64,000 bases of DNA from Impatiens glandulifera (GCF_907164915.1 NC_061862.1:83624846-83688845); one strand, 5' to 3'. Shown: positions 1 through 12,718, counted from the first letter of the stretch. Numbers and translations are program-made. The notes: generated from the sequence alone by a model not told the origin.

Positions 1-571
1 TCATGTATATTAGAAAATGATAAGAATGGTTTAAATTTAATTATAAAATCATGACATACAAAAATAAAATAAAATAAAAATTCAAAAAATATAAAAATAA
101 GAAAAGAATATAAACACCTTACCTAACATGTTATCAAGCTCATAGATCTTTAAAAAGAACAATTAACTCTCCAGACTTTGTCGACTTTTTAGAACGAACT
201 CTAAAAACTTTATAATAATAGCATTATGAATGATAAGAATCGCACGACTACTGTTATTGAAACTCAAACCAGATATTACATTAGAAAATAATCGAATGAT
301 AACTCAAATATATAATATGTCATATTAGTCGTCTCAATTAAAACTTCCTTTAACAATTAACCCATGAATCTCAGTACAATAATAATATAATATTTAGAAA
401 ATAATATAGTAAATTGGACTCACTATAATATATATATATATATTCGTGCTTTAGGAAGAGATTATATAAAGACATTTTATTAACTATTAAATTTAAACGT
501 TGGGTTTTATTATTTATTTATTTATTTTTGTTTTGTTTTTATTTAATCCTAGAATTGCACTTTGTGACTTT
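1..571. other. AT-rich intergenic DNA
   Basis: No coding region or RNA gene can be supported here. There is a short (TA)n run near 428-445. Base composition is typical of plant intergenic DNA. Confidence 0.6.
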
Positions 572-884
572 GGCCTTGTTTGAGGAAAAGGTTTTTTGAA
601 TTTCGTCTGGGTTTTATAAAAAAAAACAACCCTTGTTTGATAAAAAGTAGAAAAAAATTGGTTTTTAAAATTTAAAAACTAATTTACCCTTTGACTTTAG
701 AAGATATGGTGTAGAGAAGATATGGTGTATATGAGAAAATGATGGTTTAGAGAGAGAAGATAAAATTAGAGGGTAATTTTGGTATTTAAATGATAAAATT
801 ATTTGATTTATTGGTTAATAAGATGTTTAGGTTTTGGGATAAAAACTGGGTTTTATCCCAAAAACCCCTTCATCAAACGAGGCC
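572..884. mobile_element. MITE-like element with GGCCTYGTTTGA termini
   Basis: The left end reads GGCCTTGTTTGA and the right end TCAAACGAGGCC, an inverted pair with one mismatch. The interior is about 313 bp, AT-rich and non-coding. A TTT trinucleotide abuts both ends, which may be a 3-bp target duplication but is too simple to prove the superfamily. The size and terminal inverted repeats fit a non-autonomous DNA transposon; a Harbinger-type element is possible. Confidence 0.55.
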
Positions 885-2700
885 TTTATGTGACGTTTCA
901 TTAGTTGTGACAAATGGTTTTAACAAAGTTAGTTTGTGAAAGCTCTCTTTCTTTTCACTTTTCCCATTTTTTTTTTTTTTTAAATACAAATATTTTCTGA
1001 GGTTCAATTTTGAAACTCACCCCTATGATGGCTTCTAAGAGATTCCAGTCTTTCTTTTTTGGTTTTTTATTATTGAAACATTAGTAATTGAGCATGATAA
1101 TTTAAAAAAAAAAAATTTAATATTTTTTTATATTTAATTATATTTTAATAGAAATTATAGAATCGGTATATTTTTATTCTTGCACTTTTAACCGATAAAA
1201 CTATCGTGTCATTTGCAATTTTTTATGACTCATTCTCTATCTAGTCAAAAATTCGTTTTTGGTAATGCCTTGGTAAAGTAACAAATTTCATTAGAAATCT
1301 GGTTGCATTTACTCGTGCAGAATCTTGTGAAAAAAAAAAAAATTAGAATGTATGTTGTTGCCCTTTATCCAAACTAGAGTTGAAAACTATGGAGCTTATC
1401 ATTCTCCAAACGTCAGAAAAATATAAAATTTAATAATTTTTAATATAATAAAAACTCATTTTAACATATATATATATATAGTTGGATACTATTAAAAAAT
1501 TATCAATACTTACATTATTCATAATTGGTTCATTTAATTTCTTATAATATCGGTAGAATGATTATTTAATGAGAACTAATTTACTTTAGTATAAAGTTTA
1601 TCTTTCTCCAGCGTGAGAAAATAATAAGTTATTAAAAGATTTTAATAAAAAAATTCGTTTTAACGTATATATTTGTATAACTAATCTATACTTATCAATA
1701 TTTACTTATTATTCAAAATTAGTTCATTTAGCTTCTTAATTTTTAGGGTGCGTTTTTATCGATAAGAATTTTAATGTAAATTGACATTATAATTTTAATT
1801 CAAATTGTAATTATAACAATTTTAATTCAATTTTTATGTTTGAAAAATTATAAAATTGTAATTATGAAAAATATATAATAAAAAATATAAATTTTAACCC
1901 CAAAAATTCCGTAGCAACGCTTGTACGTCCACATATGGCATGCAGACTCAAAGTGGCTTGAGATTCGATGATTTCAACATTGGTTTACGCGCCAAATATC
2001 TTTTTAAAATAAAACATTATTTTAAAAAGATTTTTATAGTACCTTACCATTTTTAAAATTAATTATATAAAAATAATTAATTTTATTCAAATTTTAATAA
2101 TTTAGGGATTTACTACAATCAAATGACGATTTGATTTTTTATGTAATCCGATTTAAATTAATTAAATATAATTAATTTAAGAAAATATTATTTATTTGAA
2201 GACAATGTCGCCAATTGATTTTAGAAAAATCAATAAAAAAGTGCATGTGTATAAACGTATTTTGCACTAGTGTTTTGTTTTGTTCGAAGTATGGTGATAC
2301 TCGGAAAATGACTTTCGTGCTATGTCCTCCGTACCCATTTTAAAAATGGTCTTTACTTATAAAATTGACTTACTAAAAAGCAGTTGTATAACGTTTGAGT
2401 TTTAACCGATTATTCTTCCGGTCCTAGTCATGCTTCAAGGTTTTAGTGTTATTTAAAATATTAAAATAACAATATTTAAATGCTGGTACATATTGCGGAT
2501 GATAACTAGAGTGGAAATACATTAAGAGTATTAGTCATTTTAAAAGGCATTAGGTTTATAAATAAACACCAAAACAAGCCTTTATTGAAATATTTTTGTG
2601 GAAATATCCCAAAATATTTAAAATACATTTTCTAATTTTCGGGATTTTTAGAAAATGATTTGGAGTCCCAAAATTACAAAAATAATTTTGGAGTTTTAAA
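885..2700. other. AT-rich gene-free region
   Basis: No open frame, RNA gene or terminal repeats that I can support. Several long A/T tracts are present. It is probably old, eroded repeat DNA, but no family is recognisable. Confidence 0.5.
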
Positions 2701-4680
2701 AGTATAACCAAACAAGCCTTAGTACCGGGGTCCTAAGACTGGGGTTCGTTTTTTCGGTCGGGGTCAAAGAGACCCTCGGTCTGGGCTCAGGAGCTATTGG
2801 TCTGAGTATTGAAGTCTCTCAGTCGAGGTTCTAAAGACTCGGTCCTTGTCTGATCTTACCAGTCTAAGTGTAAAAACATATCAGTCATGGATAACATGGG
2901 GCTAGGTTTCTCGGTCGAGGTGTATAAACCTCTCGGTCTAGGGCTAGCTCTAGACTAAGTTCCTCGGCCAAGGGTCCGGGACCTCCCAGTCCCAAGCTTG
3001 GGATGCCTGGTCCCAAGATTGGACCTCTTGGTCATGGGTCTTGGGATTCTCGGTCCCAAGTTTGGATTTCTCGATCGTGAGTCCTAAGAGTCTCTGTCCC
3101 CGATCAGACCTCTCGGTCCTAGGTTTGAACTTTATCGGTCCTAGGTTTGAACTTTATCGGTCCTAGGTGATAATCATAGGTCGGATTTCTTGGTTCTAGC
3201 TAAAGAACACCGATCCTAGGTCTCGATCCTAACTCAAGAACACCGGTCATAGCTCTCGGTCCTTGGTCTTGGTCTTAAGCAAAGAAGCCTCAGTCCTCAA
3301 GAACACAATGATCCAAATTTTAAAGTTCATTTTTTTGCTCTGATTCTTTGATCCAGGAGCTTGGGTAGCTTCACAAAGCTCATAGGAACATGTTGATCAA
3401 AATCTCAAGGCGTGAATCAAACTGGATGATGATCAATTTGTTCAAAATAGTTTATAATAAGAAATCGAGTTTTTGATTTTAAGGCTGTTTTGAAGTGTAA
3501 TGAGCTATCCAATAACTTCTTTATACTACATATACTTGATTGGTACTAAAACAAGAACTTTGATTGTTCGTTTTGACCAAATCAAGCACTCAAAATTTTC
3601 ATTTATTTTTGAAAAATTTGATTTTGATTTAATATGATCGGGATGGATCAAACATGATCCAAACAGTTTGCCAACATCATTACAATCATGTTGGGAAACT
3701 TTTTGGGTTGTGATTCGATCGAATTAACCCAAGAACAACAAACCCGTTTTTTTTTTGAAATTCAAATTTGGTTTTTTATTATTTAGATTTATTGATCGGT
3801 TCTATCATATCCAAATAGTTTATAAATTATTTATGAATGAATTCTCAACCATAAAAACATCATAAACACCAAACGTACAAGATTATGCAATTTAAAATAT
3901 AAAAATTTAAAATTCAAACTATAAATATAAATTAGAGGTTGATTGAAACCTCACCAAGGATTAGAGAACACTCCTTGATCTTTAGGGAAACTTTCTAGAT
4001 GCTTAGATCCAAGCTTTAAGGCCTTAAACATAAAATTCGAAAAATCCGAAGCTTTAAAGCTTTAATGGAGGATTTTGATTTTCTTCGATTTAAGGATTGT
4101 GTGTTGGTTACTTAACTTCGGAAGGACATGGGGGAGTATTTATACTCATCATAAGTCGGTTGGGGAAGCCAAGTGACCTAAATCAGTCAAAAGTCATTAG
4201 TTAGAGTAGGTCGTGACGAGGCCTACAGTTGTAGGGAGAATGATCACTATCGTAGTGTGATTGGGCTTTGAATCAGTCAAAACCATAAATCAATAACTGA
4301 ATTCCAAAAGATCAAAATCAACACGGGTTCTTCATGCTTATCCAGACGGCATTGCGATGAAGAAGGTGATCGGAGGTCAAAATGACGTGTTTTGATGGCG
4401 TTCTGGCGTTTTGTATGTGTTCCATCCAATGTTGTTGGCGTTAGAGCATTTTCAGTTAACAAGACTGACGTCATGTTAGTTGACTCGGTGCTCCTCGGTG
4501 CACGCTTTCTTCCGCTACAACGAGCTACGCAGAGCACTCTAGTGCATTGGATGAAGATTTGGCGTTCATCCGATGGATGCAATTCCTGTTGCATCAATTT
4601 TATATGTTTTTGGCTACACCCGATTACAAATATTTGTTTTTATTTAAGACTATAAGGGTTTATCTGAAATTGATTTTTCT
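2700..4680 (-). repeat. Putative degenerate LTR or solo-LTR-like repeat
   Basis: A non-coding block of about 2 kb with its own composition, holding the CTCGGTC array and a good TATA box on the minus strand (TATAAATA, complement of 4137-4144). This suggests an LTR promoter reading towards lower coordinates. I could not define TG...CA ends or a target duplication. The small open frames inside (for example 4277-4655 on both strands) resemble no protein I know and are treated as chance. Confidence 0.35.
2705..3310. repeat. Degenerate short-unit repeat, CTCGGTCCTAGG type
   Basis: Units resembling CTCGGTC, GGTCCTAGG and GGTCCCAAG recur every 15-35 bp through this block. One 22-23 bp unit containing TTTATCGGTCCTAGG is repeated almost perfectly near 3117-3170. 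The block is far more GC-rich than its surroundings and has no open frame. It appears to be part of the non-coding repeat that continues to about 4,680. Confidence 0.6.
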
Positions 4681-5329
4681 TTCACCCTTTTGACTTTAGT
4701 TTTGATATTTTTAAATACACAAAATATTAAAATAAATATAGCCAATATTTTATATATATATATATATATATTTATATTTTTAGGATTTAAATAAATAATT
4801 CTTTAAGATAAAATGGATACAACAATTTATTAAAATTATTTATTTTGTCCTTTAACTTTTTTAAAATTATTTTGAGATATTTTAGGTACAACATTTATCT
4901 CAAATAATTTTTTTTAATTTTATTTTGGTCTTAACCCTTAATTAATTTGATTAACTAGTACAATAATTAATTATAATTAATTGGGTTAACTATGTTGATC
5001 TTATTTATTTAAAAATAATTCAAAATAATTATTTTATTCTTATTTATTTAAAAACAATTCAAAATAATATTATAATTTAGGGTTTAGATTTTTAGTGCTT
5101 AAGTAAATACGTATTATTAAAATATTAATTTGACATAACTGATTAAGGTAGTTAAGTTTCAATAATTTGGTTTATGATTATGCTTTTATTAGAAAAAAAA
5201 TATCGTCATATTATTTTCATAAATTAAAAAAATATTGATTTTACAAGCTAATTTTTTAAATTAAAAAAAAAAAGTAGTTCAATACTTAATCTTGTTGTAA
5301 ATGATAATTTTTAAAAAAAATAATAATAA
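4681..5329. other. AT-rich gene-free region
   Basis: Very AT-rich with a (TA)n run at about 4751-4771. No gene recognised. Confidence 0.5.
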
Positions 5330-5639
5330 CGAAACTGGGTGCATTGTGAAAATTCCACAATGCTCTTGCTATTTAATAAAAAATTTCTCTTTCTTCCCAT
5401 TTTTTTCTTCTTTTCTTTCTTCCATGTTCTCTCTCTTCACGGTTCCCTCTTCTCCCTTCTCCTCATTCTCTCTAAAAATAAGAAGTTAGGCAAACCCTAA
5501 ACCCCCGACGTCGGAATCCCAACGAAGGTAGGCAACCATGATGTCCGGTATGCTTCCTTTGTCTTTCTCTTGTTGTTTATTTATTTCTTTGAACACATTG
5601 TTTGTTAGGTTTAAGGTTTAGGGATTGATTGGTATAAAT

Positions 5640-5768
5640 GTCTCTATTGCGGCAAATTACGATTGTGTCTTGCGAATGCGGTTGCGTCTCGCGGGTGCGT
5701 CTCGCGACAAGACCATTTATAGTTAGTAATTTCATTTCATTGGTACGGTTGCGTATCGCGATTGATAG
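5640..5768. repeat. GAGACGCAAC-type repeat cluster, left end of MULE (inverted)
   Basis: The + strand shows TTGCGTCTCGCG, GTGCGTCTCGCG and TTGCGTATCGCG within 130 bp. This is the reverse orientation of the clusters further right in the element, consistent with subterminal inverted arrays. Confidence 0.6.
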
Positions 5769-5788
5769 TATTATTGTTTTTAAATGCA

Positions 5789-8354
5789 ACTGAAGTATTT
5801 GTTGTGTATAATGGAGAGTGGAAAATTACAGCTGATGGTGCTAGGTCTTTCTGTGCAAATCATGCAAAACTTTGTATATACCCCAAAATACTACATTTGC
5901 CGAATTAGTTGATATCATCTATCAGAAGATTAACGTGCAAAAGTCTACATATGATTTAGTGATTGAAGTCATGTATGATCTTCCGCCAAAACTCCCCCCT
6001 GTTGTTATTGATGAAGATGACGATTTGAACACATATTTATCACGGTTGATTTCGGGTCGCACTTCGTCACCACTATGTGTCTCTGTAGTTAAGAAGTACC
6101 CAAGTCAAGATAGTGTACTACCACTACTTACTCAAAAAAACTATACCTAGAGTTGTTCCTCAACAGATTGTCTTTGAAAGTGAAAATAAAGGAGGAGGAG
6201 AAGATGAACGGGCTCATCATGAACTAATTAATTATGAATGGGTTAGTGACTTTAATTATGAACGAGTTAATGACTTGCAAGCTACTACTAGTATCGCACC
6301 GGCAATTGCACGCACGCCGCACCGATCATCAATACCTACATCATCTAGTGCAAGAGCATCAATGAGAACACCATCTGGTGCTAGAGCATCAATGGATACA
6401 ACATCTAGTGCAAGAGAATCAATGGGTACACCATCTAGTGCAAGAGCATCAATGACTATCACCAACAGACCTCTCATTTGCGATGATATTAACTAGTGAA
6501 ACCGTATTGGAAGTCGGTGCGTTGTTTGATAATAAAAAAGAACTTCAACTGAGGCTATATAAATATGCAATGACTAATCATTTTGAATTTAAAGTGGTGA
6601 AGTCACAAAAACATCTTTGGTATGTGAAATGTTTGGATGAGACATGCAAGTGGAGATTGCGTGCTGTGAAAGGTAAATTATCTGAGATGTTTGAGATTCA
6701 GAAATTCAACCAACAACACTCATGCTCAGTTTTGTCGAGGCCAGAGAAAAAATGCAAACACTGACATGGGTTATTGGGCAGTGCATGAAGAGTAAGTACA
6801 TGGACCATCACCATAACCACTTGCCTAAAAAAATAATTGAAGAAATGTAGACAACTTTTGGGATATTTTTGACTTATAATAAGTCTTGGAGGGCAAGAGA
6901 AAAGACTTTAATGGCGGTGCGAGGAACGGTAGAGGATTCATATGGAAAATTGCCATCATACCTTTAAATGTTGGAGAAGAATAATCCTGGTACCATAACT
7001 GACATCCAGACAGACGAGCTCGGCCACTTCAAGTATATGTTCATGTCCATAGGCCTCTCAATTAGGGGTTTCAAAGCCTTTTGCCGTCCTGTATTGTGCG
7101 TTGATGCTAGTTTTCTTAAGCACAAGGTGGGAGGTCAACTATTGGTGGCTTTTGCATTGGATGCGAATGAGCAACTATATCCTGTCGCATTCGGCGTTGT
7201 TGATTCAGAGAATAATAACTCCTGGACTTATTTTATGCAAAAACTAAGAGAAGCAATTGAATTAGTTGATGATCTCGTCTTCGTATCCGATAGACACTCA
7301 AGCATCGCCAATACCTTGTGTGTTGTTTTTCTAGAAGCAAACCACGGTGCGTGCACATATCACAAAAAGATGAATATTATGGCCAAATTCAAAATTGATA
7401 AACGTCATATGGAGTTTGATTTGGCTTCTCGTGCGTACACTATCCACAACATTAATCGGTTTTTTTACAAAATCAGTGTTAAAGATCAAATGATTGCTTC
7501 CTATTTGGAAGAAATTGAGTTCCAAAGATGGAGTAAAGTATTTTCCCGGCAAGCGATACAATCAACTCACAAACAATTATGCTGAGAGTTTTAATAGTCA
7601 GAGTAGGGAAGTCAGAAAGTATCTCATTTCAGAAATGACTGAGTATTTAAGATTCACAATACAATATTGGTTTAATGATAGAAGAGAAAAAAATGTCCAA
7701 CCACCAAGAACTTTTATCTCCAACTTATGAAAAGTTATTACGTGAGGATTTTGAGAATGCCAGATTTTATACCGTATCATCGCTTAACCGATTCGAGTTA
7801 TATGTGCATGACAATGAGTCCCATTTTAAAGTCAATTTGAAAGACATGGACTGCACTTGTAGGGTATTTGAAGTCTCCGATCTTCCTTGTACGCATGCAC
7901 TAGCTGCTGCCCATCACTGGAATATGGTTTCTTATGACTTATGCTCCGATCTTTCTTTTTTAATTGTTCTATTTTTCATGCTGACAGGTATTACACAACA
8001 GGATCTTGGATGAATGCATATACGGAGACATGTTATCCTGTTGGTGATGAAGACGATTAAGACATTCCCGAAATTATCAAGCAACGCGTGTGTCTAAAAC
8101 CACCTGTAAAGGTTAAGAAAGGGCAGTCACTAACTAAGCGTATGACATCCCAAGGTGAGGTCCGTAAGGTCCCGAGACGATGCAGCTCATGTGCTGGTCT
8201 AGGACATAATAGGGCAACATGCAAAGTAGTGATGCCTGCACCATCTACAACAAGAGCATCATCATCTTAGCAGCATGAGCCATCATCTCAGCAGCATAAG
8301 CCATCATCTCAGCTGTATGCGCCATCATTTCAGCTATATGAGCCTTTAGCTTGA
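5789..8354 (+). pseudogene. MuDR-type MULE transposase, degenerate
   Basis: The reading frame is broken several times, but all family landmarks are visible in order. An N-terminal PB1-like region starts at VVYNGEWK (about 5797), with a frameshift near 5872. It is followed by a Ser/Ala/Arg-rich 10-residue repeat (6338-6457) and the MuDR DNA-binding region (6510-6730, WYVKC...CKWRLRA). The DDE core is at 6870-7700: CVDASFL gives the first Asp, FVSDRHSS the second, NNYAESFN the Glu. Next come a SWIM zinc finger (CTCRVFEVSDLPCTHALAAA, about 7855-7910) and a CCHC knuckle (CSSCAGLGHNRATC, about 8180). In-frame stops near 6849 and 6967, frameshifts near 7550 and 7730, and a CAG-to-TAG type stop at 8268 make it non-functional. 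The family cuts and pastes DNA in the nucleus. Confidence 0.9.
6338..6457 (+). repeat. Four 30-bp tandem repeats coding a 10-residue unit
   Basis: Four units of 30 bp encode variants of TPSSARASMx in the linker of the MULE transposase. The repeat is in frame, so copy-number change would not shift the frame. Confidence 0.85.
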
Positions 8355-8635
8355 ACTTGTTGTTTTTGTTTCCTTTTCATTTTGATCATTGACATACTAG
8401 TAATATTTGCTTAGAAGAGCATCAATGAACTTGTTGTAGAATGAACTTAAACTTATTGTAGAATGAACTTGTTGTTGTGTTTGAATATTATTTATTGTCA
8501 ATAGATAGGAAGAGTATTTGATGGAGGGAGGTTCTAAACAAAATTGATTATAATGAACCAAGTATAAAGAATATTATTTACTCTCTCATTAGCGAGAGAG
8601 AGGTTCGATTTTGACACTTTAAACACCTACATTCG

Positions 8636-8712
8636 ATAGACGCAACTGTATTTGTGAGACGCACCCGTGAGACGCAACTGCATTCGCGAGACGCAACTGC
8701 AACCGCATGACA
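8636..8712. repeat. GAGACGCAAC-type repeat cluster between the two MULE genes
   Basis: Several GAGACGCAACTGCATTCGC-like units occur between the 3' ends of the convergent transposase and Ulp1 genes. The 8355-8870 spacer holds no other recognisable feature. Confidence 0.6.
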
Positions 8713-9131
8713 CAACCAAATTCTTCTCTATAAAAGCTTAGAACCAAGAAACAATATCATATATCATATAACATTTATCATACAAAAGTTTGGTATTAAC
8801 ATCAACCATATTAATACATCAACCAAGTTTGATATCATTACATCAACCATATTACAAAAGTTTGGTATTAACATTACATCAACCATATTACAAAAGTTTG
8901 ATAAATAACATATGGCTCTACAAGTTGATGAAAGAACCTGACCGCCCACTTTTCTCTCCAAAGTTTCATCTTTTCTGAGGTCACTTCTGCTAGACTTAGG
9001 TTTGCAGTCAAGTACTCCATATGCATTAGTACAAAGACACCACAATCTCCACTCTTAGATGCTTTGGGGACTTGTGACTCTGGAAGTCTTATGTATGGCA
9101 TAACGTCTAAAGAAAGCCGAGGAAACCTTAC

Positions 9132-9210
9132 TTTTGCACATTGGTTGCATAAATTCATCAAAATATATAAGGAAACATTTTGCACATTGGTTGCATAAAT
9201 TCATCAAAAT
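9132..9210 (-). repeat. 46-bp tandem duplication inside the Ulp1 region
   Basis: A 33-bp segment at 9132-9164 is repeated at 9178-9210 (period 46 bp). It lies between the catalytic Asp and Cys motifs. The period is not a multiple of three, so it shifts the reading frame. Confidence 0.85.
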
Positions 9211-9849
9211 TAACATAACATCTAGGATCGCAATCATATACGTCTATGCGCCACTCTTGTAAACGGACAACGCAAAGTATCCAATGGACATTTTTGATGT
9301 TCAAAAGAATATATATATCATCTCATAATTTCCAACTGATCATAAATCTTTTATTAGAGCAGCCCCAGAAGTAATCCATAAAATTTCCAATATCAAACTC
9401 AACAGGATCTTTAAGAAAATATTTATACTCAGAAGTAATCTTAGGGCCGAGCCAAAAATCTGCAATTGTGAAATTATTCTTATATGTCTTTGGATATAGC
9501 AAAAATCTTCTTCTCGAAAGTAAGAAGCATGCATCGATTTCCTGCACAATAAAAAAACATTCAAAATACAATCTGAAATTGTAAAATTATTCTAACATTG
9601 AAGATGACTCACCTCATCTTGTAGCCAAGCGAACTTTTTCAGCACTCTACGAAATAATGCTTTATCACCTTTCGAACTATTGAGATCAATTTTATTGTTG
9701 TCGGTCTTTGGATCATTCAACCATGTTTGCAATTCAGTTAGCAATTGACCATAATATTTGAGAAGGTGATTGATGGTAATAGGATCATTTAACTTGGATA
9801 TTTTTAGATTAAGGTTGGTCATATCTGGATCATTCTTCGGCTTCCTTGT

Positions 9850-10515
9850 CCTTCGTGAGACAAATACGATTTTAGGAGGAGTATTGAATAGTTTTAGATC
9901 ATCGTCCTCATTTTTTTCCTCCATTTTCTTCACTACCTTCTTTTCATCCATTTTCTTCACTACCTTCTTTTCCTCCATTTTCTTCATTGCCTTCTTTACC
10001 AGCTTTTTCTTCACTACCTTCTTCTCCTCAATCGGATCATTCTCAACGTTCTCAATGTTCTCAATCGGATCCTTCTCAACTTTTTCAACGTCCTCCATCG
10101 GATCCTTCTCAATGTTCTCCACTTCTTTATTGTTCTCTACTTCTTCATTGTTCTCCACTTCTACATTGTTCTCCACTTCTTCATTCTTCTCAATTTCATC
10201 ATTCTTCACTTCTTCAATATTCTCCTCTTCTTCAATATTCTCCTCTACTACAATGTTCTCAATCGGATCCTTCTTCTCCATATCATCATCCATATCATTC
10301 TCCTTCCCTATCGGATCCTTCTCAATGTTCTCCACTTCTTCATCAGTAATGTCCTGCAAAATGTCTCCAATATTCGAATCTACCATATCATCATCCATAT
10401 CATTCTCATTCTCATTCTCCTTCCCCATCGAATCCTTCTCAATGTTCTCCACTTCTTCATCAACAATGTCCTGCAAAATGGCTTCAATATTTGAATCTAC
10501 CTTATCATCATCCAT
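9850..10515 (-). repeat. Acidic low-complexity coding segment of the MULE Ulp1 gene
   Basis: On the minus strand this encodes repeated blocks such as MDDDMVDSNI, EEVENIEKDPIGKEN and EEKKVVKKM. The long open frame on the opposite strand (9770-10552) is a Ser/Phe-rich mirror of this repetitive composition and is not a gene. Confidence 0.7.
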
Positions 10516-10561
10516 ATCATTCTCATTCTCCTACAAAATTGAAAAAAATTAGCTTTAGGTC

Positions 10562-10713
10562 ATTCGAGAGACGCACCCGCATTCGCAAAATGCACCCGCG
10601 AAACGCACCTACATTCACAAAATGCACCCACGAGACGCAACTACATTCACGAGACGTAATCGCGTGATGCACACGCAACCGCGTGACGCACCTGCATTTG
10701 CGAGACGCAACAA
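10562..10713. repeat. GAGACGCAAC-type repeat cluster inside the Ulp1 gene
   Basis: About nine imperfect units (GAGACGCACCCGCATTCGC, GTGACGCACCTGCATTTGC and the like) occupy a gap between coding blocks, probably an intron. They are the same family as the clusters at 5640, 8636, 12225 and 12967. Confidence 0.7.
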
Positions 10714-12224
10714 TAACATTTTTCATCTAACATTGAAGATGCAGTGCACGAATTATCTGGTAGGTCTTCTCATCTAGTTTGAATGTTACTATGGTCGTCT
10801 GGTTGGTCACATGATTGGCGAACTGGTTGCTTATATTGAGAATCATCTTTTGACAAAATAAAATTGTTTTGTTGATTCATTTTAATGTCTCTTATGTCTC
10901 CCTTCATCTTTCGACATCTTTCTTCATCTCTTCGACATATTTTTTCATCTCATGACATATAAATCGAACAGGAGATGCAGGTGCTGAAATTGCGCTTAGG
11001 GAACTAATGGGACTAGGGGAGGTTGCCTACAATGCATGTTGGCTGCTTTATTGGGAGTCACATCATATTCAAGCTTTCTCTTCCTCTTGGGAGGTTGGAC
11101 AGTAGTAGGTTCTTCATTTTGATCTTCATCAACATCCTCATCTTCATTTGATTCCGCTTCAGCCTTTCTCTTTCTCCCTCTTTCAGTAACTCCCTCAAAC
11201 AAATCATCGAATGAATTGTCAATTTGTATAAAATCCTCCCACTATACAATCTCTTCTCCGTGGAGGACTCTTTCATCGTAGTCAACACAGTGCTATGAAA
11301 GTCAGAATGTACCTCCTGGATGATGTTCTTCATTTTTGATTGATACAAGAGTATCCTTGGGCGTAAAGGGCCATCAACCTTCTTCCTTATGGAAAATCTA
11401 GGGACAAAGTTTTGGATAACCTCATAGGTCCACACTTTTAGTGCTAGTACAAACCCATAAACGTTATAAGGAAAAGTATTAGTAACTCCAGTCCCCATCT
11501 TGGACATATATAAGGACCTGTGGCATTTCATGTCCTGGTTAAGATCCTTCATGGTGACTCTAAAGGACAGCTTTCCCCATGGAAATCGGAGGAAAACTTC
11601 AACATCTTCCACCATATGGATTAATTTGACATTTAAAAAATCCTCCTTGGGTCAAATGAAAAGAGGTACTGGCAAATCAGGCATACCAGCCCCATCTTCC
11701 ATGCATCTTCCTTCTCAGTGCATGTCATAAAACAAGCTTCTATCTCGTTCATTCGAACTATCATATTACTTTTAAAATATTTTATCAGCAAGGGTGGATA
11801 ACCTCGACATTTATCTTTGAATTCAGGAAATCTGTCAAAGTTGAAGCATGTAATCAAGTCATACTCTTTCATACCAAAAGTCAGTTCCTCCCCCATTCAA
11901 GTTGAAAATCATCCTATTCGAATTGGACTTAACCTTCCGAAGCAGCATCTAATTTAGAATTGTTCCTAAGAACAACAAGTCCATGACTCCTTTGAATAAA
12001 GGTTGAAATTGGCAATTAAGAGCCCTCTCCATAAGATCCATCTTTTCAAACCTCTCAGCTATTTTTTTTAGGGTTAGGACAGATTTTCAAGAAATCCTAC
12101 CAGGAAAATCAAGAACGATGGAGTCTTCCATCTACAAAAGGGAATACAAAAGCAACATTGTTAGTGAAAATATTTTACAACAAATATAAACAAACGAGAA
12201 GCAACCATGACTTGCTAGAAACAA

Positions 12225-12340
12225 CCGTCAATCGCGAGAAGCAACCGCAACCGCGAGACGCAACCCTAAACCCTAACATAAACTATTCGCAAAACGCAAC
12301 CCTAAACTCTAACATAAACCATTCGCAAGACGCAACAAAG
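12225..12340. repeat. GAGACGCAAC-type repeat cluster mixed with CCCTAAA
   Basis: Units such as CCGCGAGACGCAACCCTAAA occur just upstream of the proposed start of the minus-strand Ulp1 gene, so they may lie in its 5' region. Confidence 0.6.
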
Positions 12341-12646
12341 TTAAAACCTAAAACAAAAACTAACAAAACTAACACTAAACTGATTAATGATGAAGTCGAT
12401 GAATGAACGAGAAAACCAGTAGGAAGAGTCGTCGAGGCAGGTGCGATAGAGAGAGAGAGCAGGAAGAGTCGGTAGGTGCGAGAGAGCAATATGAAATAAA
12501 TTATAACCCGCCTTCAAATAAAATCCAAGAAATATGAAATAAATATTGACACGTGTCAACCGCGTGACGTTACCAACATGAGAGCCCATCAATACCTGCA
12601 TTCAATCAATTAGGCGAATCAAGACAAATCAACGAATCAATGTCGT

Positions 12647-12718
12647 TCTATAAACGAAATAAACACAAAACATTCATCTATAAACGAAATAAACACAAAA
12701 CATTAATCTATAAACAAA
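12647..12718. repeat. 30-bp tandem repeat, about 2.4 copies
   Basis: A unit beginning TCTATAAACGAAATAAACAC is repeated at 12647, 12677 and partly at 12707 within the right arm of the MULE. The copies are almost identical. Confidence 0.85.

Larger units (their letters stand above)
8876..12131 (-). pseudogene. DUF1985 / Ulp1-like C48 cysteine protease gene of the MULE, degenerate
   Basis: Read on the minus strand, a possible start is at 12131 (MEDSIVLDF), followed by RFEKMDLMERALNCQF. The DUF1985 region is at about 11896-11250: EELTFGMKEYDLITCFNFDR, then FPWGKLSFRVTMKDLNQDM. An acidic Asp/Glu/Asn/Lys-rich low-complexity segment spans 10515-9850. The Ulp1 fold is at 9570-8890. Its catalytic residues remain visible: His in HWILCVV and Asp in VYDCDP (both about 9220-9300), and Cys in SGDCGVF (about 9035). 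Stops, frameshifts and a 46-bp duplication interrupt it. The family removes SUMO-like modifiers; the role of transposon-borne copies is unknown. Introns were probably present between 10515 and 11058. Confidence 0.85.

Noticed and set aside
4277..4655. Overlapping 87- and 106-codon open frames
   Set aside because: They lie on opposite strands of the same GC-richer segment of an LTR-like repeat, with no recognisable motif or gene context.
5330..5560. Left terminal inverted repeat of the MULE
   Set aside because: Nothing here matches the proposed right end GGGAAATTTGACAAAATGAC, so the left border stays open.
9770..10552. 260-codon + strand open frame rich in Ser and Phe
   Set aside because: It is the mirror of the acidic low-complexity minus-strand coding segment of the MULE Ulp1 gene; it has no domain and no codon logic of its own.
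10562..10713. CRISPR-like regularly repeated motif
   Set aside because: Units are imperfect with no uniform spacers, and the surroundings are plant nuclear DNA.
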